Origin: Diadema setosum
Taxonomy: Eukaryota > Echinodermata > Echinoidea > Diadematoida > Diadematidae
Length of the DNA stretch: 64,000 nt
Assembly: GCA_033980235.1 (NCBI GenBank)
Contig: CM067064.1
Span: 31,194,170-31,258,169, forward strand
Direction of reading: 5' to 3'
Part shown: positions 1-13,391 of the stretch, in pieces
Position numbering within the stretch: position 1 is the stretch's first letter
Layout: each line of letters opens with the position of its first letter
Translations under genes and position numbers: made by a program
Notes under the pieces: generated by a model
Databases searched by the model: none
Seen by the model: the letters and a program-made list of their open reading frames with translations, nothing else
What the model was told of the DNA's origin: nothing

Positions 1-350
1 TTTTAACTTTTTGCGAGATACCAAGAAAACATTTACGACATAGTACAGAGCATACCATTTTAAGAGGAATTCAAAGTTTATTTGATGAAAATCGGGTTTG
101 GAATGACTGAAACATAAAAAAAACAAAGTAAAACAAAGCGATCGTAATAAAGTGTGGGTCCCACACTTTATTAGAATCGCTCTTTTTTGGATATCTCAGC
201 CATTTCAAAACCAACTTTCATCAAATAAACGTTGAATTCCTCATAGAATTACATGCTCTTTCATATTTCAGAAGAGGTTTCTAAATCTCACCAAAAAAAA
301 TGTTAGAAACCTGAAATTAGGTCTCAACCAAAACTATACGATCCCTTTAA
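1..350. repeat. Foldback MITE, TTAA family, copy 1 (truncated by window edge)
   Basis: Two arms in inverted orientation flank a short centre. The left arm has the words GAGCATACC and GGAATTC AAAGTTTATTTGATG, and the right arm carries their complements. A TTAA sits at the right end (347-350). The same layout recurs at 25611-25995 and, as a deleted form, at 48594-48779. The left terminus lies outside the window. No coding capacity; TTAA ends suggest piggyBac-type mobilisation (inference). Confidence 0.6.
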
Positions 351-3300
351 GACGTCTGTGTATTCAACGTGTCCGTTTTACGGTCCTCCCCCACCCCCTC
401 CTCCTCCTCCCCCCCCCCCTCCCCCTCCCCTGTCTTCCGTCTCGATTTGGTTCACATCTTTCGTCCTTCACGTCAGCAATGGGGAAAAAAGGTCTCCAGT
501 ATACACGGGACGCATGGACATCAACTTCCTCACGCATTACGTCCTGCGAGAGCAATCCGTGCCTTTATACAGTAGTGTTATAGTGTTGCGCGGGTCTTGT
601 TCATAAAGCAACCATTCAAAATGTACCACTGTATTTTCGTGTGTTCAATATATAGGACATCTGTATAATGACACAGCCCCTCAATCGGTCAGTGATTCTA
701 GTTCAGTACACATGCATCAGACTGGTACCATGTACTTTTCGTTTCACATGTGGCTGGCCTTTCAAGTTTCTTTGGCACTGCATAATATGACTACTGTATA
801 ATCATTAGACTGACGCTGCAATATCAGGGGCAGAAAAGAAAAAAAAAACCCACAAAAGTAATTGTTTTTAGCGCATACCCGACAAACTGCGTCCTACGCA
901 ATCATTGTCGTCAACATTGTCTGACACAAGGTATATGTTGTTTGTTCCATTGAGGTCTCGACACCCAGGCATCCTTCACAGAATAATTGTACAAAAAGAA
1001 TAGAAAAGACTAAAGAAAAGGGCTTTTCTATAAGCAATGTGTGTGCGTTAGGTAGGATATCACTTAAGGGTGATGTAAAACGAAAATGGGCGACGATCCA
1101 ATTTACATTAAAAAGGGCGACGCTATAATACCAAGGTCGATATATTCGTCGAAAACCACATTTCAAAAAACGCTTTTGGTGAACAAACTGGTATAACCAC
1201 GGTAACAGGTGACTCTATTATACGAGCTGATGACACCGTCAAATCAACTAATTTGCACAGGTGGTTTCCAGTACGTACCATGCATTATTATCACGGGTCC
1301 GGAAAAACATTAGTAATTATACAACGAGGTATATACCTATACATCTTGACAACTTTCTCCTTTTATGAATCCGATCGTCTAATTTCAGTACTCTACTTCT
1401 CAGATTCAAATATTAGACACTGGGTGTGGATGGGCTTGATCTTCACTCTCATACATGCATATGATTCTGTTCACTAATTTTGTCAATTGATGTGAGAAAA
1501 AAGTGATATGCAGAATATGCAACATAGACTATTATATTGTATAATTCGTCATAATATGCTAAACATATCATCGCCTTATATCATTTCATACGCACCATGT
1601 TTTGGTAGAAATGGATCGAGAAATTGTATAATGTCTTTTATGCATTTCTGGATTCCTAAACATAAGGAATTGCGTGTTTGTAACATGCTCGTATGTTGAC
1701 TTGCAGTTGTACTTACAAAGAAACAATCATTGATCATTCAAGTTTCTATGACTGCAACATAACTATATAGCAGCCATCGCACATTCGCGCAAATTTATTC
1801 ATTGTGTTTTGAACACATTTTCACGTGAATAATCATGACATTGAGTGTAAGGATCGCCCAACGACGACAAATCACAGATAAATCCAGTGATAAGACAATT
1901 TCATCCCTTCATACTGAATTAAAAAAAAACAAAAAGCTGGAAAGTAATAAACATTGATGAGCTGAACAGTACAGTCAGTCTGAATCAAAGAATCTTATAG
2001 ATGAAATTGGAGGAGACAATATTTATCACCGTGATGCCATCGGCTCACAGTTTATTATGTCGGTGGTCATTCCGCATGGATGCAATGCATGCATCAAATA
2101 GCAACAGTTTTGAGTTGACAATTTAAAGAAAAAAAGAGAACAAAGAAGAGGAATAACGACCTCAAGCTATCAATGCGTGGAATGTGGAAAAAAGAAATCC
2201 TGCAAACGCACTTATTGTTTCCTCCCCCCCCCCCCCCACACACACATTGATGTGTACAAAAGTCACCTGACGATTGTTGTACAGTATATAAAGCGTGGTC
2301 TCCCACATCTCTGCAGTGATTTACATTCGAGGTGTATGATGAGTGTTTTCTTTAGTAGCTCCATGGTTGGTCAATGGCGCAAGCCTTCAAATGGCACAAT
2401 TAAGTGCATTAGTTGATTACGTAAGAAGTTTCTTTCTTTGTAACAATGCCCGCGAACAATGCATAGCAGCAGTTGTGATCTGGCGGGGCGTGAAAAGGAG
2501 CTGAATATGCTCGAATCATCGTGTGATTTCAACACGTTAGTCCGAAACCTAGCCATATCACACAGCACTCTCCAATGAAATGAATACTAAATCTTAAAGA
2601 AAACATAATTATAATCAATCATTTGATTTTCTATAATTTTCTTAACCATTCTTGCGAGTCTACCCTGGACTTGTATTAGAGACTTGCGATGATTTCATCT
2701 AAAGTTCTGTTCTTTTTCACAATTAGATTGTTTTGGATTTCCCTATTATTCAATATCCATTTTTTTAACAGATTATTATATACCAACAACGATTCATCAC
2801 ATAATTATGTAGGGAAGTGTTGAATGAAATAATGTGATAGTTACATGAGCAAAGTGATAGTTACATGAGCAATGTAACCAAACCTTTTCTCTGTACAGTA
2901 CTTTTCTCAATCGTGGTCATCATATTCATATAAAACACGGCATTACTTTACAAGTAAGGACAACATGATACATTCATTAACTCGATATCTTCAAGATGCG
3001 CACAACACGATATTATACCAGCTGTAAAATAATAATTATTATGCTTTAGGAATGCGCTATAAAGTTTACAATTCCATTAACTGACTGCGTTAGTATTCGA
3101 GCATTATTTTTCTACTACATGCACCACTTCATGAAAACCACTAGGTCGGGTATAATCTGTATTTCTTCAGACTACAAAGAGTCAGTGATTATAGACAGCG
3201 GATAAACATTTCGCGCAATTCATGACATATTATAGTCAACATGGCAAGGGGAAATCACAAGCGTTGCTTTCATAGGATAACTTGAATTCCTTGCTACAAG

Positions 3301-4240
3301 ATGACCCGCAATAATCCATCCATCTGTGTGTGTATTATAATCATCAACATCATGCGGCGATGCACAAAGAAGTATAACACTATAACAACTTGATTAAGGC
3401 TACAACGTGATGTACCAAGCGTTCAAACATCAAGAATATATTTTCTTCTCTGTTTAAGAATGTGGCAACAAGTATACTAAACATCGTACCTCACTGACGG
3501 TAGTAGGAGTGCCAGACAATCTAGCAATTTACACCACACAGACTTGTTCTCAACTGACTGTTTTGCCACGTCGTACATGACAATATCAACCACTTTTCTT
3601 GACAGAATTCAACAGAGTTGATGTATTATCACTTTCTTCGATATAAATCACCCTGCTCTACATATTCATGATCAGCGAACCCACAGCTATTCTTTTCAGG
3701 TCGTCGACAGCACTTGTGTATTCTACGTGTACCATCAAATATAACTTTCCATACGGTGATGCGCTTGATACCGAGATATTCCATTTTTCGAAGGGAATGA
3801 CCCCCCTGAAGTACAGCTGCACACTCAAACAACACAGATCAGTTACAACATAGACCTACGTTCATGGTCACATCAACATCACTTATAATATAGGTCGTGA
3901 CTGTTTTCATGTCGTGTTAACCCTCTGCACACCACATTAATTTCTTGTCCACATTAAAAGGCATGTGTTGGAAATTTGTGCATACAACTATTTGATTTGT
4001 TGTCACAGAAAGAGTTTATCTTGGTCAATTTGATGAAAGAGGGTCTGCATAATGACATCATACCCAATTCGTGATTTGTCTGAGTGTGATAGTGAAGAAG
4101 TCTTCATGTCCAAATCGCTGCGAACTTTAACTCCTCCGTCCTGAGTGATATAGACCTTCCTTTTCCACAGGGTAGTGGAGTCTTCTCTCCCTGAGCTGAG
4201 ATGCCTCCTTCGACACGAAGTGGATGATGCATGCAACATC
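351..4240. other. Upstream non-coding DNA, no gene recognised
   Basis: Only short low-complexity open frames are present. It holds a C/T-rich tract at about 384-431, a C run followed by CA repeats at about 2222-2247, and an imperfect ~20-bp direct duplication (GTGATAGTTACATGAGCAA) at about 2835-2873. A minus-strand open frame at 4003-4239 ends with the residues QIDQDKLFL; it could be an exon downstream of the 4294-4776 frame but nothing proves it. Confidence 0.5.
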
Positions 4241-4293
4241 TCAGCGCAAGACGATGATCATAAGAGCACAATGATCACAGAGCATGGCTATAG

Positions 4294-4776
4294 CTATGTC
4301 TCCTCAGATTTATCGACCACTTCCACCCTCCAAGTCGCTGGCACTTCTCCTAGCCGGCCCATGAGGCGAGGCTGCAATGCGCATCCCAGCTTTTGCAAAA
4401 CTTGTCCAGCGAGACACATACCAGAGGAGGCCGAGTCACTTTGGCCAAACACGCATGCAACTGACCCCGAGGCCTGATGTAACCCGGGCGTTTTTTGAAG
4501 CAGGGCTGTCTTTTCATCATCCTTCATTTCGTCGGTGAAGTCTGATTTGTCTTTGCCACTGGCGTGCGGCCTTAGTGTACGTTGCTGCGAATGGATGTCA
4601 GAGCCAGAACAGGGTTCGCGAATCACGACGCCGTATTCTACGCCGCTCTCTTCCCCGCTGTTTCTCCGGTCAGCTTCGCTGATGTTGCCGCTCATGGTGG
4701 CGCCACGAGAGGATGCATGTTCAACACAATCATCTGTAGTTGGCACGTCCGTCGCCATTACTATCCCTGATAACAT
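4294..4776 (-). CDS. Hypothetical 160-residue open frame, possible first exon of a divergent gene
   Basis: I do not recognise this protein. The frame lies in a locally CpG-richer patch, unlike the surrounding AT-rich DNA. A second ATG, seven codons in, has G at -3 and G at +4. The product is polar and acidic, without a membrane segment, and contains a short acidic-dileucine-like word (EKTALL) of the type found in cytosolic tails of membrane proteins. No clear splice donor follows, and stops occur between it and the same-frame minus-strand frame at 4003-4239. It may be a real N-terminal exon or a chance frame; transcript evidence would decide. Confidence 0.3.
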   Translation of the reverse strand: MLSGIVMATDVPTTDDCVEHASSRGATMSGNISEADRRNSGEESGVEYGVVIREPCSGSDIHSQQRTLRPHASGKDKSDFTDEMKDDEKTALLQKTPGLHQASGSVACVFGQSDSASSGMCLAGQVLQKLGCALQPRLMGRLGEVPATWRVEVVDKSEET

Positions 4777-4852
4777 CGAAGCTACGACGGGTATGATCCT
4801 TTATACTGCTGTGCAGTGTGAAAAATCAGATGGTGTGAAAATCATCTCATGA

Positions 4853-6998
4853 ACATCGACAGAATATCTGTACTTTGAAGGCTATATACAGCCTAGATGA
4901 GTGCTGGTACATAGTAGTGCGGGACGCTGAGTGATAGATGGTAAGATGTGTCACATTGAACGAGCGGTTTGCAATACATCGCGGTAATATCAAAATCCAG
5001 GGGATCCAAAATCCCTGGGCAACGGGATATCGTACTATACTAAATGCACTGCGCGCGCATCAAATTTAATGTCCACTTCTCTGTACGGGTCAGCAGGTAC
5101 TTTTACTGTAAGAGCTCGAAGACAGAATGATATATTTACCGGCTGCTCTGGTTACCGTCAGAAACTTCAACGCTGAATTAAAGACCATTATATTTAGGCC
5201 TATGCACTTGTAAAAACCACACAGTCGCACGTATGCACGTGCAAATATTCCAACGCTTGAGAGCACTTTGGACCACGCAAGGTTGTATTATTATCTACAC
5301 ACACACACGCACACACACAAACATACATACCGATCCCCAATAACTATACACACATTCGACACACTTTAGACTTACAACGTGAAAATAAGGTTGATTAGCG
5401 GATGACCCGGGTTCGAAGTCTACCCCAGCTCTTTATAGAAGAGGAAGAAACGACGGAAAAAGAACAGGTTTTATGATAGGAGAATCAGACTCCTTACCAA
5501 TTTACAAAACCCATCTTCAACACCACTGCAGGGCAAGTTACAACCGTCAGAATTGGCATGCCTACTATCTAGGTCCTATATAAGATGTGTGAACATGTCA
5601 ACTATAGTAAGCATATTTAAATACTAACATGCAATGACACGTACAAGGGGCTTTATAATCAAGTGGCGAAAAAGGGGATAAAAACATCAAATCATGATAG
5701 TAAAACTGGTACAAAAACTAGTGGTATAGGCCTAAATGTGCTTCCACCGCATAATTAATTTTTCATTGATATCTAACCCCCTGATTTACGATGTAGGCTT
5801 TATGTATGTACCTGAAAGATACAATAAAATCATATTGCTTCTAATCGGTTAATGCTATTACCTATCAGGAGCTGCGGGAGAGGGGCAGAAAATGCACACA
5901 ACATAGGCCTACACTTTTGGCTATTAAACACTTGAAGACACGAAAGATGAGCCATGCGTAGTGCTTTACAAAGGGTGTCGTATACAATGTAAGCTGGGTC
6001 AATGTATCGGCATATTGCATAATCTGTAATGATTGTACTCGTCAGTTTCAGGAACTGATTAACTTATCAAAATAAAGATTATCTTAGTTTTTTGAGATTT
6101 TTCCATTCTGAGTGTGATGGTATTTATATCTCTCTTTTTCTATTTTTCTCCCCCCCCCCTCTCTCTCTATTGCAGGCTAAACAGTGCACTAAATGCCATG
6201 AAAATAAGTCATGTTAAGACCCCGACGACTCACAAATTTTGAACCATGGGCTATACATAGTTCATCTTTATTTAAAGTCTATTATGTTTGTTTGTTTGTT
6301 TTTCTTACTCGTACGATGTTAGGCGAAGGAACTGCACCACGAAAATTGCACCAGCGCCATCCTTTGGCAGCTGCTGGTCAGGCCTCGATACAGCTCACAC
6401 TCCTCGCCATCAGAAGCCATTTTCCTGTACGAAGGGATCGTAACAGTTTATTTTCCTACTTTTGAAAGTACGCAGAAGGAAAATAAAAATTTATAATGAC
6501 ATGAATGTGACTGATACTTATAAGTTATTATCTGTTTATTGGGCTTAAGTGTTTATACAATTAATATACTTGTTTATCATTTTGCAATTATATATTTTTT
6601 TCTCTTTATCCAGGGAGTACTCGTACAAGGCCAAGTACTGATCGTCTGTGTTATTTTCTTGAATGAAAGTGTAACATGATACTGCTCAAACAAATCTATT
6701 GAATACATTTACTATAAGCAACAACAAAAGTATATACACACAACGATGCAACATGGAATGTGATCGTTACGAAAATGCGACAGCACAAAAGTTAGATATT
6801 GAAACACAAAAATGAAATACAAAAATGAAAATGGCATTTAAAGTCGCTTTATCGTTACTGCTGATCATTATTTGTTTGACATCGAAAATGAAAAAAGTAT
6901 CATATTTGAACATAACGATAAATAATTGATTACAATCGTTTAATTCAATTAATTACAAGCCCCCCCCCCCAAAAAAAAATAAATAAATAAATAAATAA

Positions 6999-7030
<32 letters not shown>

Positions 7031-7683
7031 TCTGGCAGAGCTCTTGTATGGCGTTTACCATTTTAACACAATTTTTTTTCTGTCTTTTCGAGCTTTTATT
7101 GTGTTTCTTTATATTTTTGTAAATTTAATAATGTATCAAGACCTTTTTGTATTATACTTCTATATCATGATTGTGTGATACTCATATGATATCACTGCGT
7201 TCAAAACTTGTTTTATGTGAAAACACACACACACACACACAAATTTGCCGCAAACCTGCCTTTCGTGCCAAACTCTCTCTAAAATGAAGGACATTAACTT
7301 ATTCTTCCCGTTCGGTGGTCGCTATATCTGCACCCAGACTTCATGAATTGGCATTCAGACAGATCAAACCTTCCAAACACAAACAGTCAAAATAATTTGA
7401 TCATTATTTTCGGCGGATCTGTCTGATTGTATAATCATCGTCATCATTCGTGGCTCTGAGTTAGATTGCTATTGAGCTATACTGCTATAGAGTTGTTTTT
7501 TTTTCTCTCCCCCCCCCCCTTTCTGTCTCTGAAACGGAGACCGTCGCGGCGGTCCTTGTGCACGTCATAGCGAAGTACCAAGATGGTAGTGTGCACGGAG
7601 GTTATTGGGGATGGCTAGTAACTGATCAGTGGGAATCAGTGGGAATGCTGGGGGATGATTGTTCCAATCCTTGTGGGATTCAT
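4853..7683. other. Non-coding DNA with simple repeats
   Basis: No gene seen. Contents: CA repeats near 5297-5320, a T/C tract near 6130-6170, a C run followed by (AAAT)n and (AG)n at about 6960-7030, and CA repeats near 7224-7240. A CpG-rich patch at about 7535-7600 contains ATGGs and could be a promoter or first exon, but no consensus donor makes this convincing. Confidence 0.45.
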
Positions 7684-7687
7684 TTAA

Positions 7688-8046
7688 AGGCATAATTTAC
7701 CATTTGCAGATGAAACAAAAACCCAGCATTAGTGCTTTAAAATAGTTCTAAAATGTGAGTTAGGGATAGAAACGACCACTGTCAAAATTTGAATCCGTAT
7801 AATCGATGTTAAGTGTTGTTTAATACACAAAATGTGAACAATAGTTATAATAAAGATGTTTCCAGACTAAACCGTATACAGTTACGGTTTATGAAGAAAA
7901 ACCCTGATATCTCCTTGTATTTTAGGTTTCATTGCAAATATTTCATATGGTAGGATGTTTTATGATACAGCAGACCTACACATATGCATCAAATGTGATA
8001 TCTTGAACATTTTTGAAATCACTGCTCCCAAAGGTAAACTGGACCT
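7688..8046. repeat. MITE flanked by TTAA
   Basis: About 359 bp lie between TTAA at 7684-7687 and TTAA at 8047-8050. The termini are roughly inverted (AGGCATAATTTACC at the left, GGTAAACTGGACCT at the right). It has no open frame. The terminal layout matches the TTAA foldback family elsewhere in the window, but the interior differs. Confidence 0.6.
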
Positions 8047-8420
8047 TTAAGAGTACATTATATATCTATTGTTGTGTGAAAATTATTTGCCTCAGAATGG
8101 TCTCATATTCAAGACAATGTACAGTTTAATGTTTCTAGGTTAGCATGCCTGTACAGTGACGGGGTGATCGTACACATATTATAAACTACACATTACTAAA
8201 TGGCTATAATCATTCTATTAATGCACAATAAGACTTTCACAAGTGCACGAGTCACGTTCCTTTGATGCTCGATGTTTAAAGCCGCCATCTTTCTGAGCAA
8301 TCGGAAGATTCATTTTGAACTCTACCATGATGTTGGATCATTCTGCGATGATACATCCATCCTCTCTTCGAGGCAGATCCAGTTTGACCATTTTTTTTTT
8401 GAGTGCATGGTAGGTGACAT

Positions 8421-8560
8421 GATCCAGGAGGGGCGCACCGGGCGCCCGTCCCCACTTTACTTTTTGTTAAAACAAAAGAAATTAGGAAAATAATGGAGGG
8501 GCAGCATTCACCACCTTTAAATTTTGTAAAGGCGCCCCCTCTTCACTAAATTCCTGGATC
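8421..8560. repeat. Short inverted-terminal repeat element
   Basis: Starts GATCCAGGAGGGGCGC and ends with the near complement GGCGCCCCCTC plus TTCCTGGATC, with an A-rich middle. This looks like a small MITE-like palindrome. I see no target duplication. Confidence 0.4.
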
Positions 8561-9339
8561 TGCCCCTGGCATCGAAACTGGAATTAGTCAGTTGGCGACT
8601 CCCAATTTCTTAAACCTCTTTATGTTATCAATGGTGTGTGTGATGATTCACTGAACGTCTATGGTAATGGAAACTCGTATTTTGGTTTCATTGAATTCAA
8701 GCTGCGTTGAACTCAGGATGACACTTACTGCCTCTTTCATGTCCAGAGAAGTGTGACTCTCTAAAGAGCGAGTTCTCCTCATTTTCTCTCTTTTTTTTTC
8801 ATTCTTTGTTGCACTGTCCCCATTGTAAGCAAATGTATATTCTTTTCTTATCTTGATGCTCGATGATATCAAAGATGATTGATCGGAAAGTTTATAGGTC
8901 TGATATGCTTATGTCATATCCATAAACTGGGATTGGTGCGTTCAACATTACAGAAGGCCGTCTAACAACCAGACAGGAAAGATAACGTGATTTTGAAGAC
9001 GTGCATGTTTTCATGATCTTTGTGATCTCTGTAATGGAAAATACATATTTGCAGCGTAGTATAAAGTCCAATGTTGCTTTTGTATATAGGCCATCGATTT
9101 TATCTCTTTGTGAAAATACGAAAATCTGTTGACTCGCAACACAATGTGATAGACTTCTTGGATGTGGTTTCAACCAAGAACGTCTTGCCACATAATGCTA
9201 ATAAAAATAATCAGTTCTTACAAGTCTTATAGAACACATGCCATATTAAGAAGTCTCTATGCGTGTACACATGGAAACAGAATCTTTCAAATATTTCTCT
9301 ATTCACATATAATGAACAATATTTTCAAAAAGATAAGTT
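8561..9339. other. Non-coding DNA, nothing recognised
   Basis: Neither strand shows a recognisable coding region, RNA gene or clear repeat. Open frames are short and have no family resemblance. Confidence 0.4.
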
Positions 9340-9665
9340 TTTAACACAGATTTTAATTTATCAAAATCTGTAATGCATCTAACACTGAGAGGGAAATTAT
9401 TCCATAATGATGGTGCGATTTTTAAAAAGCCCTATCACCAAATGTCTGAGGTTTGACACTTATTTCAGAAAGGATATATTTTTTTGATTGTGAGCGGAGA
9501 TTAAGAACGGGATGATATGGCTTGATGAGTTCACTGATGTATGCCGGGGCATTTTCATGAAAACATTTGACTACAAGGGTCAAAATCTTAAACTTGATAC
9601 GAGCTCTTATCGGCAACCAATGAAGACTACGAAGGATATTAGTTATATTGTGAGATGTTATAACC
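9340..9665 (-). pseudogene. LINE (non-LTR retrotransposon) 3' ORF remnant
   Basis: On the minus strand this encodes the far C-terminal part of a non-LTR reverse transcriptase ORF: a LHWLPIRARIKFKIL-like block, then HENAPAYISELI, a GDRAF block and APSLWNNFP followed by the VR/FK region. These are hallmarks of the end of CR1/L2/Jockey-type ORF2. The frame breaks after GDRAF near 9420, where a one-base change puts the APSLWN block in another frame, so this is a decayed 5'-truncated copy of just over 100 codons. Reverse transcriptase catalytic motifs are absent. Confidence 0.75.
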
Positions 9666-10000
9666 CGAAATTGATCTTCATCATAAAAGATATGCAGTTG
9701 TACATAGCAGACAAAACTATATGCATGATTACATTTGCTGGATAAATTTTGTCATTCAAGGCTTCGAATGACACGGATATGATATGAATATGATAAGTGT
9801 GAGGTGTGTCATCACAGTCTTTAATTGTATTAGGGTGAATGCTAATAGTACAGAAAAGTGAGTGGATAAGAGCTGATATATTCACTGACTGTGGCTCTCC
9901 CGGGCCATGGAACAGTGCTGAAAGGTATAATGATATACATACTATTACTGTTTCCGAAACGGATCTATAATCTCTGCATCGGCACATATAGGCAATATTA

Positions 10001-10001
<1 letters not shown>

Positions 10002-10070
<69 letters not shown>
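10002..10070. repeat. (AT)n microsatellite
   Basis: About 69 bp of uninterrupted AT dinucleotides. A second AT tract of about 50 bp lies at 10453-10501. Confidence 0.95.
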
Positions 10071-10072
<2 letters not shown>

Positions 10073-10449
10073 AGAAATAAACTAGTAATGCATTATTTCG
10101 CCAATAAGAATGAGTTTATTGAGCCACTCAAATTTTCGGTGGCCTCCACCTTCTTCAGGAGTCTCGACGGGGAATGTCAATACCAAAACATTAATTGAAA
10201 ATGAAGAGCGCGCACAATTGGTTGCTATGAGAGTGCGTACCCTTTACAATGATGTAATTTAATTATTGGAGCGCTCTTTAACCTAATTTTGTAACTTATG
10301 GTACGTTGATGAGTACATGTCGATATCATAACATGTGATAATACACAGTAATTGAACACCATTGTTACGTAATAAACATGTCAATGTCCTCCTCCTTATG
10401 CGTGGGGTACCTTGACTACATTGCGTCTACATGGCAACATCATTGTAAA

Positions 10450-10506
<57 letters not shown>

Positions 10507-10962
10507 TTAAAACCTAAAATGAACAAAATCATAAACAAAATTTGGTATATGCTAATACTGCTTGAGAGAAACAGGTGTAACTGGTTGTACTAACTGTACA
10601 TAGATAGGTAATAGCAATTTTTTTCTCGGATGCAAAGAGATACGCAATGATTATACCGGAAATATATGATGGTTTCATTACAACCTGATGATGTCTGCGT
10701 ATGTCTGTATAATATATGTATCATATATATATCTATATATTTCGAGTAACTGATGATTACTATCAAGTAGCGGGACATTAAAGAAATAACATTTCTTTTA
10801 TAATCATTTTGACTCTCTGTAGCAAGTGGGCTAGTCTGGGTAACGTTACAGATTTGACGATCGTATAATGCATGTAGCACGAAAGTTGTCAGGCGTCGTA
10901 TTTCCATGCTGTTCAAACCAACGCCAGACATCCTACAATCCGTGCCAAAATTTCCCGTCCTT

Positions 10963-10963
<1 letters not shown>

Positions 10964-11055
<92 letters not shown>
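10964..11055. repeat. (AC)n microsatellite
   Basis: About 92 bp of perfect AC dinucleotide, which also creates long spurious Cys-Val and Thr-His frames. Confidence 0.95.
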
Positions 11056-11056
<1 letters not shown>

Positions 11057-12531
11057 GATTCGTGTACGGATTGGACTAGAATTTAAAGTCGTCTAAGCCC
11101 CACAATATCCATTATATGACTCTTTCATTGCAGAAGCACTGACTCGGAATGGTCATTGTAGTTTTGTCGGACGAATAAACACGGTTTAAAACTTGAAATG
11201 AGAGCAAAATCACAGCGTGGGGAATTCAAATAAAAGAAGTTTGACACAAAGAAACCCTGCTTTTGATGTGCAAACAGAGGAGAAACCCCAAACGCTATCA
11301 CGCAGGGGCCGTGGAACAGAAAGGGGTGCTGCGGCCCCTAACTACCTGCCTTTTGGCAAAAAGAGAAATAAAAAAGGAAAAGCAACAGCAGCAGCAACAA
11401 CAACAATACAAATATCAAAGAAAAAAAAAACACCAGAAAATCAACAACTTTCAAGATCGAGGTCCACCCCAAAAACTGGAGAGGAAAATTGTACAATCAT
11501 TTCAATAGTTGTAAATTCATTAAATAAATGGTGCCGCCATCGCTGGATTTGGAAAGACTGCAACCCGTTACAGTTCGTAAGGTCACTGCAGTAAAACTAT
11601 GTAGGAAACATTATAATTTATATGTAGCATATCTATATTTTTCTGGCATAATGAAAGAGTACTTGATTTAGCTCCGTCAGGAAACGGCGGAATGATATCA
11701 CCCTTAACTCATGTCAGTAAAAAGTCAAGGAAATGGGTATTTATTGTAAAGATATTACAATTTCATGTGTGCACAACAAAACAACATCAACCAAAACAAC
11801 AACAGCAATGCAGTCGACATCGACACATTTCTCTATTGTTCGGTTCTCAACGATGAGGGCAGCATTGCAAAACATTGAAATGGCGCTGAAAGACAAACTC
11901 TTTCAAACCGAAACTCTCAATAACGTCGAGTAAAATTACCTACGTGGGCGTCTCGTCATGAGTCTTTTATGAGCCTATTTCTTAAGTATTATTTCGGACT
12001 GAAGTACAATCCGTCATGTCTAAATGTAAGTATAGATTTATTTCATAAGGTTAATTTTTCCGGAGAAGAGTAAAAATTTCACTAATTTGGATAGCAAACA
12101 CGCTTACAAGTATGTGGGACTGTAGGAATACGAACGAAAGTTGTGAACATGGCATGAACTGTAACTGTGAGTGTAACCTGTAACGTTAACACTACAGTGA
12201 ACAGTTAGATGTCTAAATGTAGAACGAACGAAAGTGAGATTAGCAGAGCCACAGAGAAAGATGTGAAAATGTTTAATTTAAGCCTGTTGTGTGTGGGCTT
12301 TGTAATGCACTCGAGTTTGTGATGGTTTACTATTAATCTGTTAATACTAACCAGCGAGAAAATTTTCAGGTTTAGTCTTTACTATTGTCAGTATTGAGTA
12401 TTGTCTAAATCAGCAATGATCAAAAATGCTCAAGACATGTTTAAATTTACTGTAACTAGCGCTAGCCCGCCCAACCAGACGCCGTGCGATGCTTGTGTAA
12501 ATTACAGCGACAGGGCTGTGTATTGCTATTG

Positions 12532-12945
12532 GTTTGTTTGTTTGTTCATTTTTTAAAGATGAGAAGATGGCTGGATAGCCCAAATATATTCAGCTAGGAT
12601 ATGCTAAAACAATAAAGCTGGTCTTCCATGGGGTCCAGTTGGATGTGAGCTGAGGCGGAACCACATCACCGGGTTAAACACCCTGGCCTGCTCTTTGCAA
12701 TGAATGAATGAAGCAGGGTCTTTTACGTGCATACATGTAACATGTGACTCTCTCTCACACACACATGGGACCTCCAGTCTATGTCCTATCCAAGGGACAT
12801 TGACACTAATGACAGAGTGTTTTGCCTCTTGGCCTCTTGCTAGAGGGGACGGTATGATTATGCACAACATTGCTCAGTCCAGACTCGGGTTCGAACCTGT
12901 GTTGCTTGGGTCTGAGGCCAACTGAGCCAGCTCACTCACCGCCCT
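12532..12945 (-). mobile_element. tRNA-derived SINE
   Basis: Read on the minus strand, the head carries a perfect A box (TGGCTCAGTTGG) and, about 35 bp on, a B box (GGTTCGAACCC). This is the internal RNA polymerase III promoter of a tRNA-derived SINE. A non-tRNA body follows, and the tail is (CAAA)n-rich at 12532-12545. A shorter 3' fragment with the same GGATAGCCC body word lies at about 31345-31415. Confidence 0.7.
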
Positions 12946-13391
12946 ATCTGTAGAAGTGCCTGAAAAATAAGTTTTGTTTCCTTTCTGATCACATACTGGC
13001 ATATTAAATGTAAAGCAAGCTGCCCATAATTTGACCATTACGCTGTGCCGTCCAAAATTTTTACCGCCGTCTACATTGTTCTACATACATACATTTTTGT
13101 GCACAGTAGATGGTCTAGAAGTCTACTTGTGTTGAATTTTGGCACGGGAGGTCCAACCGGAACCTTGGTATGGGTTTTTCAATTAAACCTCACAGTACAT
13201 CGTGGATTGGCTGCAATGACTCTTGGTAGATGTCCTACAAGAAATGTCACATAATTCAGGCAATGACTCATCTTTGGACAGAAACACTGACTTTATAATC
13301 GTCTTTATTCTAATTCGTGCTTGTTATGCAGCCATCATTTCATTCATTGATTCAGTATCGTACCCAGTAGTTGGTACCCTATTTTTTTTTT
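12946..13391. other. Non-coding DNA before the Helentron-like element
   Basis: No gene seen. It ends in a T run (13382-13391) into which the element at 13392 is inserted. An ATGG|GT at 13170 is another weak start-exon candidate. Confidence 0.4.

Larger units (their letters stand above)
9750..12531. other. Non-coding DNA with microsatellites
   Basis: Holds the AT and AC tracts listed separately and an A-rich/CAA stretch at 11380-11432, which makes low-complexity open frames of no significance. At 10132-10157 the minus strand reads a small GGTGG/CCACC hairpin next to CTGAAGA, probably part of a retroelement tail. An ATGG|GT in good Kozak context at 11733 is one weak candidate for the missing WDR90 start exon. 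Confidence 0.45.

Noticed and set aside
10132..10157. Hammerhead ribozyme-like core on the minus strand (CTGAAGA, GGTGG/CCACC hairpin, GAAA)
   Set aside because: An extra A separates the core from stem II, and stems I and III with a proper cleavage site cannot be built from the flanks. Probably just a retroelement tail.
11217..11594. 125-residue + strand open frame
   Set aside because: Low-complexity Lys/Thr/Gln content over A-rich and CAA repeats; no family resemblance and no supporting signals.
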